DNA from: CAZFQG01 sp964520785 | Lineage (GTDB): Bacteria > Planctomycetota > Planctomycetia > Pirellulales > Thermoguttaceae | Assembly: GCA_964520785.1 (NCBI GenBank) | Contig: CAZFQG010000297.1 | Span: forward strand, 1-5,086 | Length of the DNA stretch: 5,086 bases | Direction: 5' to 3' | Part shown: one piece after another, positions 5,048 through 5,086 of the stretch | Position numbering within the stretch: the stretch's first letter is position 1 | Layout of the letters: every line of letters begins with the position of its first letter | The notes under the pieces: generated by a model | Database searches by the model: none | What the model saw: only the letters and a program-made list of their open reading frames with translations | What the model was told of the DNA's origin: nothing | Program-made: the position numbers and the translations under genes

Positions 5048-5059
5048 CCCCTTGTGGGG
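5048..5059 (+). repeat. Short GC hairpin near the right edge
   Basis: CCCC (5048-5051) pairs with GGGG (5056-5059) around TTGT. It would lie in the leader of a plus-strand transcript from the promoter candidate at 4973-5001. It is too short to interpret alone. Confidence 0.25.
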
Positions 5060-5086
5060 GAGATTTCAATACCGGTTTTGTGGATG

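Larger units (their letters stand above)
4746..5086. other. Non-coding stretch downstream of the DUF4912 gene
   Basis: The open frames here lack a convincing start and ribosome site and resemble nothing I know. The region holds a terminator-like hairpin at 4934-4958, a promoter candidate at 4973-5001, a 12-bp palindrome at 5009-5020 and a small hairpin at 5048-5059. The last four suggest that another plus-strand gene begins at or just beyond the right edge. The window ends in ATG (5084-5086), but no clear ribosome site precedes it at normal spacing. Confidence 0.5.

Noticed and set aside
1..5086. CRISPR arrays, tRNA genes, insertion sequences or phage attachment sites
   Set aside because: I saw no regularly spaced direct repeats, cloverleaf-like arms with a CCA-type end, transposase motifs or terminal inverted repeats.

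Overview
The window is GC-rich bacterial DNA. Its gene families fit a planctomycete or a related environmental bacterium: a secreted PmoA/DUF6807 protein, a 4-hydroxy-2-oxovalerate-aldolase-like DRE-TIM enzyme, and a protein joining a Rho N-terminal domain to DUF4912. This assignment is inferred from family recognition, because the window has no rRNA or marker gene.

Layout from left to right. Positions 1-854 (minus) hold the N-terminal 284 residues of a secreted PmoA/DUF6807-family protein whose C-terminus lies beyond the left edge. Positions 855-1193 are a non-coding leader with dyads and -10-like boxes. Positions 1194-2072 (minus) encode endonuclease IV (nfo), with all nine zinc ligands present. 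Positions 2085-3053 (minus) encode the DRE-TIM aldolase-like enzyme. Only 12 bases separate it from nfo and the two share a reading frame, so they look like a co-transcribed, translationally coupled pair. Positions 3054-3635 are a divergent intergenic region with promoter candidates in both directions, a 14-bp palindrome and a structured leader. Positions 3636-4745 (plus) encode the Rho-N/DUF4912 protein. Positions 4746-5086 contain no convincing gene, but have a terminator-like hairpin and, near the right edge, a possible promoter with a 12-bp palindrome for a gene beyond the window.

The genes do not form an obvious pathway. Endonuclease IV is DNA base-excision repair, the aldolase-like enzyme is probably small-molecule carbon metabolism, the PmoA-like protein is exported, and the DUF4912 protein is probably nucleic-acid associated. 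I see no transposase, CRISPR array, tRNA, phage gene or defence cassette. The window reads as ordinary chromosome, and I did not find a clear undescribed system. The points most worth checking are the aldolase-like enzyme without the expected catalytic histidine, the same-frame junction with nfo, and the regulatory palindromes and leaders.
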